This document shows positions 17,559 through 28,074 of a DNA stretch of 61,133 nucleotides, piece by piece. The notes below the pieces were generated by a model. It searched no databases. It worked only from the letters and a program-made list of their open reading frames with translations, and was not told the DNA's origin. The stretch lies in NCBI RefSeq assembly GCF_001428825.1, contig NZ_LMIT01000010.1, positions 257,723 through 318,855 on the forward strand. The letters are read 5' to 3'. Source of the DNA: Nocardioides sp. Root240 (GTDB lineage Bacteria > Actinomycetota > Actinomycetes > Propionibacteriales > Nocardioidaceae). Both the position numbers and the translations under genes were made by a program. Positions within the stretch are counted from its first letter, which is position 1. Every line of letters starts with the position of its first letter.

Positions 17559-18403
17559 GAGTGATCCTCCTTGCGGATCAGGGAGACCACCACGAGGGCC
17601 AGCACGGAGGCGAGCACGAGCACGAAGGCGGCGGCGTACGCCGTGGGCTCCTCGTAGTTGGTGTAGCGGTTCTGGATGAGGAGGGTGGCGGTCTCGCCAC
17701 GGAGCTCGGCGCCGGGGCTGACGATCTTCACCGCACCGAACTCGCCGAGGGAGCGGGCCATCGACAGCACGACGCCGTAGATCACGGCCCACTTGATGCT
17801 CGGCAGCGTGATCCGGCGGAAGGTCTGCCACCCGCTGGCGCCGAGGCTGCTCGCCGCCATCTCGGCGTCGGTGCCGATCTCCTCGAGGACGGGCACGATC
17901 TCGCGGATCACCAGTGGGAGGCTCACGAACGCGGTGGCCATGATCAGGCCGGGCGTCGTACCGATGATGAAGATGCCGACCCCCTCGAGCGCCTCGCCGA
18001 ACCAACCCTTGCCGGTGCTGTAGGCCAGGACCAGCGCGAGACCGACGACGACCGGGGAGACCGACATCGGGAGGTCGACGAGCACGGAGAGGATCCGCCG
18101 CCCCGGGAACTGGTAGCGGACGATGAGCAGCGAGATGCCCACCCCGAACAGGGTGTTGATCAGCACTGCCCAGAACGCCACGGTCCCGGTGAGGTTGAAG
18201 GCGTAGCTCACCGACGGGTCGCTGAGCCGCTCGAGGAACGCGGAGATGCCGCCCTCGGCGCCCTCCTTGGTCGGCGCGAACGTCTGCTTGCCGACCTCGT
18301 AGAGCGGCCAGATGACCAGCACGGCGAGGTAGGTGATCACGAAGATCCGCAGGAGGTAGGTCACCGGTCCCTTGCGGGCCCGGATCTCTCGGGTGTCAGC
18401 CAC
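17555..18403 (-). CDS. cysW: Sulfate ABC transporter permease CysW
   Basis: A 282-residue inner-membrane permease with six predicted helices. The first is [21 protein letters not shown], the periplasmic loop carries [17 protein letters not shown], and the EAA-type cytoplasmic loop is [48 protein letters not shown] near residue 205 is typical of sulfate permeases. It overlaps cysT by eight bases and cysA by four, so the subunits are translationally coupled. Confidence 0.93.
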   Translation of the reverse strand: MADTREIRARKGPVTYLLRIFVITYLAVLVIWPLYEVGKQTFAPTKEGAEGGISAFLERLSDPSVSYAFNLTGTVAFWAVLINTLFGVGISLLIVRYQFPGRRILSVLVDLPMSVSPVVVGLALVLAYSTGKGWFGEALEGVGIFIIGTTPGLIMATAFVSLPLVIREIVPVLEEIGTDAEMAASSLGASGWQTFRRITLPSIKWAVIYGVVLSMARSLGEFGAVKIVSPGAELRGETATLLIQNRYTNYEEPTAYAAAFVLVLASVLALVVVSLIRKEDHS

Positions 18404-19265
18404 GACGCGCCACCCTTCGCGAGATGACGTCGAGCGCCACGATCGTCAGCACCGCCACGATCAGCAGCAGTACCGCCACGGCGGCCGCACCGTCCTGGTT
18501 GTCCCCCTCGAGGAACTTCAGGATCTTCAGCGAGGCGACCTCGGTCTCGTACGGCGTGTTGCCCGAGATCAGCACCAGCGAGCCGAACTCGCTGATGGCG
18601 CGTGCGAAGCCGAGCGACGAGCCGGCCGCGATCGCCGGCACCAGGCTCGGCAGGATGATCCGGCGGAAGGTCGTGAACCGCGAGGCGCCCAGCGACGCCG
18701 CGGCCTCCTCGACGTCCGCGTCCAGCTCGATGAGCACCGGCTGGACGGTCCGTACGACGAACGGCAGGGTCACGAAGAGCAGGGCCAGGAAGATGCCCTG
18801 CCGGGTGTTCACGATGTTGACCCCGACCGGGCTGTCCGGTCCCCAGAGGCTGAGCAGGATCAGGCCGGCGACGATCGTCGGCAGCGCGAACGGGATGTCG
18901 ATGACGACGTCGAGCAGCCGCTTGCCGAAGAACTGGTCGCGGACCAGCACCCACGCCACGATCGTGCCGATCACCGCGTTGGCGAGGGTCACCAGCAGCG
19001 CCTCGACCACGGTCAGCCGGAGCGCGGCGAAGGTCTGGGCGTCGGTCAGGGTGTCCCAGAACGCACCCCAGCCGCCGGCCGCAGCGGCGCCGATGACGGC
19101 GGCGAGCGGGATCAGCACCAGGACGCTGAACCACACCAGCGCGACGCCGAGGCCGATGCCCGACGAGGCGGTCAGCGGGAAGCGCCCCGAGCTGGCCTTG
19201 ACACGGCCCGAGGGCCGGCCCCGTGAAGGAGCCGGCCCTGCGGGTGGAACGAGGGTGTCCGTCAC
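18396..19265 (-). CDS. cysT: Sulfate ABC transporter permease CysT
   Basis: A 289-residue inner-membrane permease, partner of CysW. It shows an N-terminal cytoplasmic Pro/Gly/Arg-rich tail, six helices, the EAA loop LIELDADVEEAAASLGASRFTTFRRIILPSL and the sulfate-permease stretch ARAISEFGSLVLISG. The start is GTG 19265, which overlaps the stop of the sulfate-binding protein gene (GTGA); an upstream in-frame start would lie inside that gene and is less likely. Confidence 0.92.
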   Translation of the reverse strand: MTDTLVPPAGPAPSRGRPSGRVKASSGRFPLTASSGIGLGVALVWFSVLVLIPLAAVIGAAAAGGWGAFWDTLTDAQTFAALRLTVVEALLVTLANAVIGTIVAWVLVRDQFFGKRLLDVVIDIPFALPTIVAGLILLSLWGPDSPVGVNIVNTRQGIFLALLFVTLPFVVRTVQPVLIELDADVEEAAASLGASRFTTFRRIILPSLVPAIAAGSSLGFARAISEFGSLVLISGNTPYETEVASLKILKFLEGDNQDGAAAVAVLLLIVAVLTIVALDVISRRVARRG

Positions 19266-20293
19266 TGCTTCGTGGCCTCGGCGTACAGCTTGTCGAAGCG
19301 GAGCTTCTCGCCGTCCTTGCCGAACCACTCCTTGTTGATGGCGCTCCAGCCGCCGAGGTCCGCGGCGGTGCTGAGGTCGGCCACGGCCGGGAACGGGTTG
19401 GCCGGGTCGTTGGCACCCTGCACCTCGACACCGGCGATGTCGACGCCGGTCACCGGGCGGAAGCCCTTCGACACGAAGGCCAGCTGGCCCTCGTCGCTGA
19501 GCAGGAAGTCGAGCCAGTCGGTCGCGACCGGGGCGGCGTCCTTGAGCACGGCGCCCGGGTTCTCGATCTTGAAGGTGTGGTTCGGCACGACGTAGTCGAG
19601 GTCCTCGCCGTTCTGCTTGGCCAGGATGGCCTCGTTCTCGTAGGTCAGCAGGACGTTGCCCACGCCCTTCTTGAAGGCCTCGGTCGCCTCACGGCCGCTG
19701 GCGGCCCAGGTGGTGACGCGGGAGAAGACCTTCTTGAGGAAGGCGTCGGCCTCGGCCTCGGTGGCACCGGTCGACTTCGCGTAGGTGTAGAGCGCGAGGA
19801 CGTTCCACTTCGCCGAGCCGGAGCTGGCGGGGTCGGGGGTGACGATCTTGACGTCGTCGCGAGTGAGGTCGCTCCAGTCCTTGATGCCCAGCGGGTTGCC
19901 GGCCTGGGTCGCGATCACGGCCACGGAGCTGGAGACGATGCCCTTGGTCTCGCCCTGGTTCCAGCTCTCGTCGACCAGACCGGCGTCGACGAGGCGGGTC
20001 ATGTCGGGCTCGAGGGAGAACACGACGTAGTCGGTGTCCTTGCCCTTGGTGTCGACGACCTTGCGGCTCTGGTCGCCCGAGGCGCCGTAGGAACCGGAGA
20101 ACGTCACGTCCTTGCCGGCCTCGGTCTTGTTGAACTCCTCGGCCGCAGCCTTGTTGGCCGCCTCCGGGACGGCGAAGCCGACGATGTTGATCGTCTTGCC
20201 GCTGTCGTCGCTACCACCGTCGGTGCTGGCGCAGGCGGACAGCGCCAGCGCGCCGGTCATCGCCAGGGCCGCAGCCTTGATCACTCGCTTCAT
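19262..20293 (-). CDS. Sulfate-binding lipoprotein of ABC importer
   Basis: A 343-residue extracytoplasmic binding protein. The signal region ends in the lipobox ALSAC with the lipidated cysteine at residue 21. The mature part (INIVGFAVPEAANKAAAEEF, FSGSYGASGDQSRKVV, PDPASSGSAKWNVLALYTYA, LLTYENEAI) fits sulfate/thiosulfate-binding proteins of the Sbp/CysP kind. It is the first gene of the operon, which is fed by a strong-looking promoter about 75 bp upstream. ATG 20293 is preferred over a second candidate 6 bp upstream. Confidence 0.92.
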   Translation of the reverse strand: MKRVIKAAALAMTGALALSACASTDGGSDDSGKTINIVGFAVPEAANKAAAEEFNKTEAGKDVTFSGSYGASGDQSRKVVDTKGKDTDYVVFSLEPDMTRLVDAGLVDESWNQGETKGIVSSSVAVIATQAGNPLGIKDWSDLTRDDVKIVTPDPASSGSAKWNVLALYTYAKSTGATEAEADAFLKKVFSRVTTWAASGREATEAFKKGVGNVLLTYENEAILAKQNGEDLDYVVPNHTFKIENPGAVLKDAAPVATDWLDFLLSDEGQLAFVSKGFRPVTGVDIAGVEVQGANDPANPFPAVADLSTAADLGGWSAINKEWFGKDGEKLRFDKLYAEATKQ

Positions 20294-20330
20294 GTCATGC
20301 ACCCATTTCTTGCCGTGTTGCTCTGTGGCG

Positions 20331-20347
20331 CCTTGCACACTGCAAGG
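20331..20347. promoter_or_regulatory. Inverted repeat in the sulfate operon leader
   Basis: CCTTGCA (20331-20337) and TGCAAGG (20341-20347) form a perfect inverted repeat with a three-base spacer. It lies in the 5' untranslated leader, shortly after the predicted transcription start on the minus strand, so it may be an operator or a small RNA hairpin. Confidence 0.45.
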
Positions 20348-20367
20348 TCGCACTAAATTCGAGTGGA

Positions 20368-20373
20368 ATAATA
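20368..20373 (-). promoter_or_regulatory. -10 hexamer TATTAT of the sulfate operon promoter
   Basis: A TATTAT hexamer on the minus strand stands out in AT content from its surroundings. Upstream, the octamer AGACACAG occurs twice as a direct repeat (plus-strand 20391-20398 and 20403-20410, 12 bp apart), where a -35 element or activator site would be. The whole 20294-20663 gap holds only regulatory signals. Confidence 0.55.
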
Positions 20374-20542
20374 CACATTGGCGAGTTACTAGACACAGTT
20401 TGAGACACAGGCCACGTTCGGCGTGGCGCGCACGCTCGCCGGACCGGGTCCGCGGCGCCCATCTGGCGGCATCGCGTGGGTCGGCGGCAGTCGGCCGTCT
20501 ATCGTGGAGAGGTCGCGGCCCCAGCGGCCCGCGCGGCGAAAC

Positions 20543-20556
20543 TGGACAGGTGTCCA
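20543..20556. promoter_or_regulatory. Palindrome TGGACAGGTGTCCA upstream of korA
   Basis: A 14-bp inverted repeat with a two-base centre lies directly upstream of the KstR-like box and the korA promoter. It could be a second regulator-binding site. Confidence 0.35.
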
Positions 20557-20563
20557 CCAAAAG

Positions 20564-20577
20564 TGGAACGCGTTCTA
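20564..20577. promoter_or_regulatory. KstR-like operator TGGAACGCGTTCTA
   Basis: The site matches every fixed position of the KstR consensus TNNAACNNGTTNNA recalled from mycobacterial steroid regulons. It sits in the -35/spacer region of the korA promoter, whose -10 is TAGAAT at 20588-20593. Another TetR-family protein could equally bind it. Confidence 0.5.
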
Positions 20578-20587
20578 GATTTGGCCG

Positions 20588-20593
20588 TAGAAT
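20588..20593 (+). promoter_or_regulatory. -10 hexamer TAGAAT of the korAB promoter
   Basis: TAGAAT lies 10 bp after the KstR-like box and about 70 bp before the korA start. It is the best -10 match in the gap. Confidence 0.5.
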
Positions 20594-20663
20594 CAGCAGC
20601 GCCCGCCCTCGGCCTCGCTCGGAGCAGGCGCCGCACACTGTCATGGAGAGAGTTGGACCGAAC

Positions 20664-22627
<1,964 letters not shown>

Positions 22628-22631
<4 letters not shown>

Positions 22632-23731
22632 GCACCATCGATCTCCCCATGCCGTCCCTCGGCACCGCCCTGGTCCCGACCCTCGCCGAGGGCGAGACCC
22701 AGACCGCCAAGGACTTCTCCTCCGACCAGGAGGTCCGCTGGTGCCCGGGCTGCGGCGACTACGCCGTCCTCAAGGCCGTCCAGTCCTTCCTGCCCGACCT
22801 CGGCCTGCGCCGCGAGAACATCGTGTTCGTCTCCGGCATCGGCTGCAGCTCCCGCTTCCCGTACTACCTCGACACCTACGGCATGCACTCGATCCACGGC
22901 CGCGCGCCGTCGATCGCGACCGGCATCGCCACTGCCCGCGAGGACCTCTCCGTCTGGGTCGTCACCGGTGACGGCGACGCGCTGTCCATCGGCGGCAACC
23001 ACCTCATCCACGCCCTGCGCCGCAACGTCAACATGACGATCCTGCTGTTCAACAACCGGATCTACGGCCTCACCAAGGGCCAGTACTCCCCCACCTCCGA
23101 GGTCGGCAAGGTCACCAAGTCCACCCCCGTCGGCTCGGTCGACCACCCGTTCAACCCGGTCTCCCTCGCCCTCGGCGCCGAGGCCTCCTTCGTCGCCCGG
23201 ACCATCGACTCCGACCGCAAGCACCTCACCGCGGTCCTCGCCGCCGCAGCAGCCCACCGCGGCACGTCCTTCGTCGAGATCTACCAGAACTGCCCGATCT
23301 TCAACGACGGCGCCTTCGACGCCATCAAGGACCGCGACAACAGCCACGCCCTGATCCCGCTGACGCACGGCCAGCCGATCACCTTCGGCGTGCAGGACGA
23401 GGCCACCGGCCTCGGCGACAAGGCCCTGGTCCGCGGCGCGGGCGGTGGCGTCGAGGTGGTCGACACCGCGTCCGCCGCGGCCGACGCGATCATCGTCCAC
23501 GACGCCCAGAACCCGGACCCCTCCACGGCGTTCGCGATCTCGCGGCTCACCGACGCGGGCTACCTCAACCGCAGCCCGATCGGCATCTTCCGCCAGGTCG
23601 ACCGGCCGACGTACGACGACCAGGCGCGCGCCCAGGTCGCCGTCGCCTCCGAGGCCGTCGCGTCGAAGGGCACCGCCGAGGAGCGCCTGACCGCGCTCAT
23701 CAACGGCGGCGACACCTGGACCATCGACTGA
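22628..23731 (+). CDS. korB: 2-oxoacid:ferredoxin oxidoreductase, beta (thiamine diphosphate) subunit
   Basis: A 367-residue subunit that holds thiamine diphosphate and an iron-sulfur cluster. It shows the cysteine motif VRWCPGCGDYAVL near residue 37, GIGCSSRFPYYLDTYGMHSIHGRA, and the cofactor-binding block VVTGDGDALSIGGNHLIHAL with NNRIYGLTKGQYSPTS. A later EIYQNCPIFNDGAF cysteine is also typical. Its ATG overlaps the korA stop (ATGA). Together the pair forms a complete two-gene enzyme without a separate delta ferredoxin subunit, as is common in actinobacteria. Confidence 0.95.
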
Positions 23732-23738
23732 CCGGCCC

Positions 23739-23767
23739 GCGACGCCGCGAGGAACGAGCGGCGTCGC
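23739..23767 (+). terminator. Hairpin terminator after korB
   Basis: GCGACGCCGC (23739-23748) pairs perfectly with GCGGCGTCGC (23758-23767) across a nine-base loop, just after the korB stop. Confidence 0.65.
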
Positions 23768-23780
23768 GGACGGCCGGGCA

Positions 23781-23896
23781 GATCGAGTAGCGCCGCGCCC
23801 GAGGAACGAGGGCGCGACGCGCGTATCGAGATCGACGAGCCCTCGCGGCGGGCGGTCTCGATACGCCCCTCGCCCAGGGGCTCGGGCCACTCGACC
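23781..23896. repeat. Inverted pair of a dispersed GTCGAGTAG...CGTATCGAGACC-type repeat
   Basis: Copy 1 (23781-23833) begins GATCGAGTAG and ends CGTATCGAGATC; copy 2 (23854-23896) is the reverse-complement version, beginning GGTCTCGATACG and ending CACTCGACC. The facing ends include a perfect 11-bp inverted repeat. I recall this sequence type as a high-copy intergenic repeat in Nocardioides. Together with the korB terminator it fills the 234-bp gap to rarD. Confidence 0.6.
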
Positions 23897-23953
23897 AGCG
23901 AAGGGCTCGGGCTGCTCGACCTCCTCGACGGACACTCCGTGTCACCGGGCGTC

Positions 23954-23959
23954 TAGGCT
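23954..23959 (+). promoter_or_regulatory. -10 hexamer TAGGCT of leaderless rarD
   Basis: TAGGCT ends six bases before GTG 23966, with no ribosome-binding site between. Confidence 0.45.
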
Positions 23960-23965
23960 CGCCGC

Positions 23966-24874
23966 GTGGATGACGCGCGACGGGGCTTCCTGCTGGGCGT
24001 CACGGCGTACGCCCTGTGGGGAGCCTTCCCGCTCTTCTGGCCCCTGCTCGAGCCGAGCGGCGCCGTCGAGATCCTGGCCCACCGGATCGTGTGGTCGGTG
24101 GTCGTCATGGGCCTGCTCGTCGTCGTGCTGGGACGCGGGCCGGCGCTGCGCGCACTGGTCCGCGACCGGCGGACCGTGCTCCTGCTGGTCGTCGCCGCGA
24201 TCACGATCACCTCGAACTGGGGCACCTACATCTACGGCGTCAACAACGGCCGCGTCGTGGAGACCTCGCTCGGGTACTTCATCAACCCGCTCGTCACGGT
24301 GCTGATGGGCGTGCTGGTCCTCGGCGAGCGGCTGCGCCCGCTCCAGTGGTGGGCCCTCGCTGTCGGCTTCGTGGCCGTCGCCGTGCTGACCCTCGACTAC
24401 GGCCGGCCGCCGGTGGTCGCCCTGGTGCTGGCCTTCTCCTTCGGGACCTACGGTCTGGCGAAGAAGGCCGCCGGCGCCGGCGCGATCGAGAGCCTCGCCT
24501 TCGAGACGGCCGTCATCGCGCCGTTCGCACTCGTCTACCTGACCTGGCTCGGCGCGGCCGGCCGCGGCCACTTCACCGGTGAGGGTGCGGGCCACGTGGC
24601 CCTGCTGCTCGCGAGCGGCGTCGTGACCGCCGTACCGCTGCTGTGCTTCGGCGCCGCCGCGACGCGGGTCTCGATGACGACGCTGGGCCTGCTGCAGTAC
24701 CTCGCGCCGGTGATCCAGTTCGTCCTCGGCATCACCCTGCTCGACGAGCGCATGCCGCCCGGACGGTGGGCGGGCTTCGGGCTGGTCTGGCTGGCGCTGA
24801 CGATCTTCACGGTCGAGGCCCTGCGCCACCACCGGCGGGTCCTCGCCGAAGCAGCCGAGGCCTGCGCGGTGTAG
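23966..24874 (+). CDS. rarD: RarD-type EamA-family transporter
   Basis: A 302-residue inner-membrane protein with ten predicted helices, two EamA repeats. The opening GFLLGVTAYALWGAFPLFWPLLEPSGAVEILAHRIVWS and the NWGTYIYGVNNGRVVETSLGYFINPLV segment are the hallmarks of RarD, a drug/metabolite-type transporter first noted as a chloramphenicol-sensitivity protein; its natural substrate is unknown. Starts at GTG 23966, preceded by a leaderless-type -10. It is followed by a strong bidirectional terminator. Confidence 0.92.
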   Translation: MDDARRGFLLGVTAYALWGAFPLFWPLLEPSGAVEILAHRIVWSVVVMGLLVVVLGRGPALRALVRDRRTVLLLVVAAITITSNWGTYIYGVNNGRVVETSLGYFINPLVTVLMGVLVLGERLRPLQWWALAVGFVAVAVLTLDYGRPPVVALVLAFSFGTYGLAKKAAGAGAIESLAFETAVIAPFALVYLTWLGAAGRGHFTGEGAGHVALLLASGVVTAVPLLCFGAAATRVSMTTLGLLQYLAPVIQFVLGITLLDERMPPGRWAGFGLVWLALTIFTVEALRHHRRVLAEAAEACAV

Positions 24875-24932
24875 CCGGCCAGCGCGGCGCGACATGCACG
24901 AGCGAAGCGAGCGCCATCAGGCACCTGGGCCC

Positions 24933-24969
24933 CGCGCGGCAGCGACGGGGTGCACGTCGCTGCCGCGCG
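24933..24969. terminator. Perfect 14-bp hairpin, bidirectional terminator
   Basis: CGCGCGGCAGCGAC (24933-24946) and its exact complement (24956-24969) surround a nine-base loop. It lies between the convergent rarD and flavin reductase genes. Confidence 0.75.
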
Positions 24970-24987
24970 AGGCGATCGGGGGCGGAG

Positions 24988-25500
24988 TCAGGCGCTCCGC
25001 TCGAGGCGGCCGAAGCCGCTGCGATGGAAGACGAGCGGGTGGCCCGCGTCGTCCTCGGCGCCGTGCTCGACGGCGTGGACCAGGAGCAGCACGATGACGT
25101 GGTCACCGGCCTCGACCTCGCGGTAGAGCGAGCAGTCGAACCGGACCAGGCCCTCGTCGAGGGTGACCGCGCCGTCGGCGGCGACAGTCAGGTCGATGCC
25201 CGCGAAGCGCTCGCCGACAGGCCCGGAGAGCTGGCGGCAGACGGCACCGTGGTGGTCGGCGAGGACGGTGACGCCGTAGCGCCCGGCGCGGCGCAGGTCG
25301 GGCCAGGTCTTCGACGTGCGGGCGACCGAGACCGAGACGAGCGGCGGGTCGAGGCTGACCGAGGTGAACGAGCTGGCGGCCAGCCCCACGGGTACGCCGT
25401 CCACCTCCGCCGCGAGGGCGACCACTCCCGTCGGGAACGCCCCGAACGCCTGGCGCAGGGCGACCGGGTCGAGGTCCTGGTTGGTGGTCAGCGTGCTCAT
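24988..25500 (-). CDS. Flavin reductase family (FMN-binding split-barrel) protein
   Basis: A 170-residue protein of the flavin reductase-like family, which supplies reduced FMN/FAD to two-component monooxygenases. The opening DPVALRQAFGAFPTGVVALAAEVDGVPVGLAASSFTSVSLDPPLVSVSVA is the family signature; the end (HPLVFHRSGFGRLE) fits too. No monooxygenase partner is adjacent. The start chosen is ATG 25500; a TTG at 25509 would add three residues. A GntR-like palindrome lies 15-25 bp upstream, suggesting inducible control. Confidence 0.88.
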   Translation of the reverse strand: MSTLTTNQDLDPVALRQAFGAFPTGVVALAAEVDGVPVGLAASSFTSVSLDPPLVSVSVARTSKTWPDLRRAGRYGVTVLADHHGAVCRQLSGPVGERFAGIDLTVAADGAVTLDEGLVRFDCSLYREVEAGDHVIVLLLVHAVEHGAEDDAGHPLVFHRSGFGRLERSA

Positions 25501-25514
25501 GGTGCTCAAAGTTA

Positions 25515-25525
25515 ACTGGTCCAGT
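25515..25525. promoter_or_regulatory. Palindrome ACTGGTCCAGT upstream of the flavin reductase gene
   Basis: A perfect 11-bp inverted repeat lies directly before the reductase start. Its ACTGG/CCAGT half-sites resemble GntR/FadR-type operators. No such regulator gene lies in the window. The rest of the gap to 25729 shows no gene. Confidence 0.4.
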
Positions 25526-25729
25526 AGATATTGACGAGGTCGCCCCGGAACGGTTCGGCCGAGCCCGTGGAAGGCAGGGCCGTCAACCCTCCGTCCGGAC
25601 TACTGACACGTGGGTCCACGCGGCGTAGCGTCCCCCGCAGACTGCCGCTCGGACGGTCCCCCGGGCGGAGGGTGGCGCCTCGGGAAGCCAGCTCGGTCTG
25701 TGTCTCGTCCCCCAACCAGAGGAACACGC

Positions 25730-27016
25730 ATGCGCACCTCCCTTCGCCGCGTCCTCGCGGCCACCACCGCCGGCCTCGTCGCCGGCGGCCTCGCCATCAC
25801 CACGAGCATCCTGCCGACCGAGGCGGCCATCACGACCGCGGTCACGCCGTCCCGGATCATCCGCTGGACGGAGCTGTCCGGCCTGCCCACGATCGCCCCC
25901 GACGGCACGTTGTACGTCGGCTACGGGCCCATCAGCGTGTGGGCTCCCGGCTCCAACGGGCGCCCGACGGTCGTCAAGGAGTTCACCGGCATGTCGGTGA
26001 GCGGGCAGCCGACGTACCTCGCCGGCAGCGGCCTCGCCTGGGCGGACAGCAGCGGCGCCAGGGCCGTCGTGATGGACCCGGCGCAGGCGGGCGGCGCGTT
26101 CGTGGCCACCCGCACGATCACCGGAGCGGCAACGAAGCTGGAGAGCCCGACGGCCGCGGCCTGGGCGTCGGACGGGTCGCTGTGGGTCGTGGACAGCAAG
26201 ATCGACGGCGTCGACGGCTACGAGTTCCTGCGTTTCGCCCCCGGGGCGAACGGCAACGCCGCTCCCGTCCAGCGCATCGGCGGATCGAACAGCGGCTTCG
26301 TCTACACCGGCAGCACGACCGGATTCGACACCCCCTTCATCACGGCGCTCCCCGGCCACGGCCTGGCGGCCTCACCGGCCGGCGTACGACCGTCGATCTC
26401 GATCTTCACCGGCTCCCAGAGCGGGAACGTGAAGCCCGCCCGGACCATCCGGGTCGCCACCCCGACGCCGTCCTTCCTCGCCGAGGGCATCGCCGCCGAC
26501 AGCAGCGGCCGCATCTACATCGGCGCGGGCGACCTGCACGGCGACCGCTACGGGTTCCTCCAGGTCTACAGCTCGGCCGGCACCAAGCTCCTCGAGCTCT
26601 CGGGGGTCCGCCAGGACCTCCGCATCCCGCTGGCGCCGAGCGTGACGCCCGCAGGCACGCTGTCCGTCGTCAACGCGACGATCATCGAGCTCGGGAGCAC
26701 GCAGTACACCGACGCGCAGGTCGAGGTCTACAAGCCGCTGTTCGCGAAGGCGAGCGCGGTCCGCTCGCTGAAGGTCACGAGGACCGCCACCACGCAGACG
26801 GTCAGCTGGCTGGCCCCGACCAACAAGGGCGGGACGACGCCGTCGTACCGGGTCGTGGTGAGGAAGGGGACGACGACGGTGCTCACGCGCACGGTCACTG
26901 CCACCCGGCTCGCGATCGCCCGCCGGGCGCTGCCGAAGGGAACGCTGAAGGTCACCGTCGCCCCTGTCAACGCCGGTGGCGTCGGCCCCGCGGTGAGCAA
27001 GCTCTTCACGAACTGA
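25730..27016 (+). CDS. Secreted protein with propeller-like repeats and a C-terminal fibronectin-III-like domain
   Basis: 428 residues with a signal peptide (basic start MRTSLRRVL, hydrophobic core, likely cleavage near residue 32). The middle 300 residues repeat a pattern of blades such as IAPDGTLYVGYG, AWASDGSLWVVDSKIDG and GIAADSSGRIYIGAGD, typical of NHL/SMP-30-like beta-propellers. The last 85 residues (SLKVTRTATTQTVSWLAPTNKG to VAPVNAGGVGPAVS) look like a fibronectin type III module. It is probably an extracellular binding or wall-associated protein. Start at ATG 25730, with AGAGGAA as ribosome-binding site. No named family or neighbour defines its role. Confidence 0.75.
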   Translation: MRTSLRRVLAATTAGLVAGGLAITTSILPTEAAITTAVTPSRIIRWTELSGLPTIAPDGTLYVGYGPISVWAPGSNGRPTVVKEFTGMSVSGQPTYLAGSGLAWADSSGARAVVMDPAQAGGAFVATRTITGAATKLESPTAAAWASDGSLWVVDSKIDGVDGYEFLRFAPGANGNAAPVQRIGGSNSGFVYTGSTTGFDTPFITALPGHGLAASPAGVRPSISIFTGSQSGNVKPARTIRVATPTPSFLAEGIAADSSGRIYIGAGDLHGDRYGFLQVYSSAGTKLLELSGVRQDLRIPLAPSVTPAGTLSVVNATIIELGSTQYTDAQVEVYKPLFAKASAVRSLKVTRTATTQTVSWLAPTNKGGTTPSYRVVVRKGTTTVLTRTVTATRLAIARRALPKGTLKVTVAPVNAGGVGPAVSKLFTN

Positions 27017-27051
27017 CGAGGGCGCGGCCGCTCCGCCGGGCCCCGCGGGGG

Positions 27052-28074
27052 TCAGGCGGAGCGGACCGCCACCACGTCGGCGAAGGCCTCGAGCGCGGTG
27101 CGCACCGAGCCCTCGGGCAGCACCTCGAGGAGCTTCTTGGCCTCCTGGGCCCGCGCGACGACGTAGTCCTGCGCCTGGCCCATGGCCGGGTGCTTGCGGA
27201 GCAGGTCGAGCGCCTCGGCGTGCAGGTCGGCGTCGGCAGCCAGGTCGGTTCGCTCGGGGTCGAGCAGCTCGAGCAGGCGGGCGTCGGCCGGGTCGGTCGA
27301 CGCGCGCGCGATCAGCACGGGCAGCGTCGGCACGCCCTCCTTGAGGTCGGTGCCGGGCGTCTTGCCCGACTCCTCGCTCTCCGAGGCCACGTCGAGGATG
27401 TCGTCGGACAGCTGGAAGGCGGTGCCGACCAGCTCGCCGTACGCCGTGAGCGCCGCGACCACCTCGGGCGCGGCGCCGGAGAACAGCGCGCCGTAGTGGG
27501 CCGAGGTGGCGATGAGGGAGCCGGTCTTGCCGGCGACGACCTCGAGGTAGTGCGCGAGCGCGTCCTCGTCGGGGCCGGGCTTCACGGTCTCGAGGATCTG
27601 GCCCTCGACCAGGCGGGTGAAGGTCTCCGCCTGGATCCGCACGGCCTCCGGCCCCAGCTGCGCGGTCAGCTCGGAGGACTTCGCGAACAGCCAGTCGCCG
27701 GTGAGGATCGCGACCAGGTTGTCGTAGCGGGCGTTGGCGGAGTCCTCGCCGCGGCGCAGGTCCGCCTCGTCCATGACGTCGTCGTGGTAGAGCGAGCCCA
27801 CGTGGGTGATCTCCACGACGCAGGCCGCCGTGAGCACCTCGTCGGCGTCCGGGCGCGGACCGGCCTCGGCCGCGAGCAGCACCAGGAGCGGGCGGAAGCG
27901 CTTGCCGCCGGCCGCGAGCAGGTGCCGGGCCGCCTCGGTGACGTACGCCGCCCGGCTGGACGCGTGGCCGTAGAGGGCCTCCTCCACGGTCGCCATCCGG
28001 ACACGCAGGCGCTCGGCAAGGGCGTCGTCGAGGATCGGGAGGGCCAGTTCGGCCGGGGATGGAGCAGCGGTCAC
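27052..28074 (-). CDS. Long-chain polyprenyl diphosphate synthase
   Basis: A 340-residue trans-prenyltransferase that builds the isoprenoid side chain, here most likely for menaquinone. Both aspartate-rich motifs are present: HDDVMDEAD near residue 98 (first) and QLSDDILDVASE near 218 (second), with GGKRFRPLLVLL near 55. It starts at GTG 28074, overlapping the nuoN stop by four bases, so it is translated as the last gene of the complex I operon. That coupling ties quinone side-chain synthesis to the quinone-reducing enzyme. Product chain length cannot be set by eye. Confidence 0.9.
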   Translation of the reverse strand: MTAAPSPAELALPILDDALAERLRVRMATVEEALYGHASSRAAYVTEAARHLLAAGGKRFRPLLVLLAAEAGPRPDADEVLTAACVVEITHVGSLYHDDVMDEADLRRGEDSANARYDNLVAILTGDWLFAKSSELTAQLGPEAVRIQAETFTRLVEGQILETVKPGPDEDALAHYLEVVAGKTGSLIATSAHYGALFSGAAPEVVAALTAYGELVGTAFQLSDDILDVASESEESGKTPGTDLKEGVPTLPVLIARASTDPADARLLELLDPERTDLAADADLHAEALDLLRKHPAMGQAQDYVVARAQEAKKLLEVLPEGSVRTALEAFADVVAVRSA

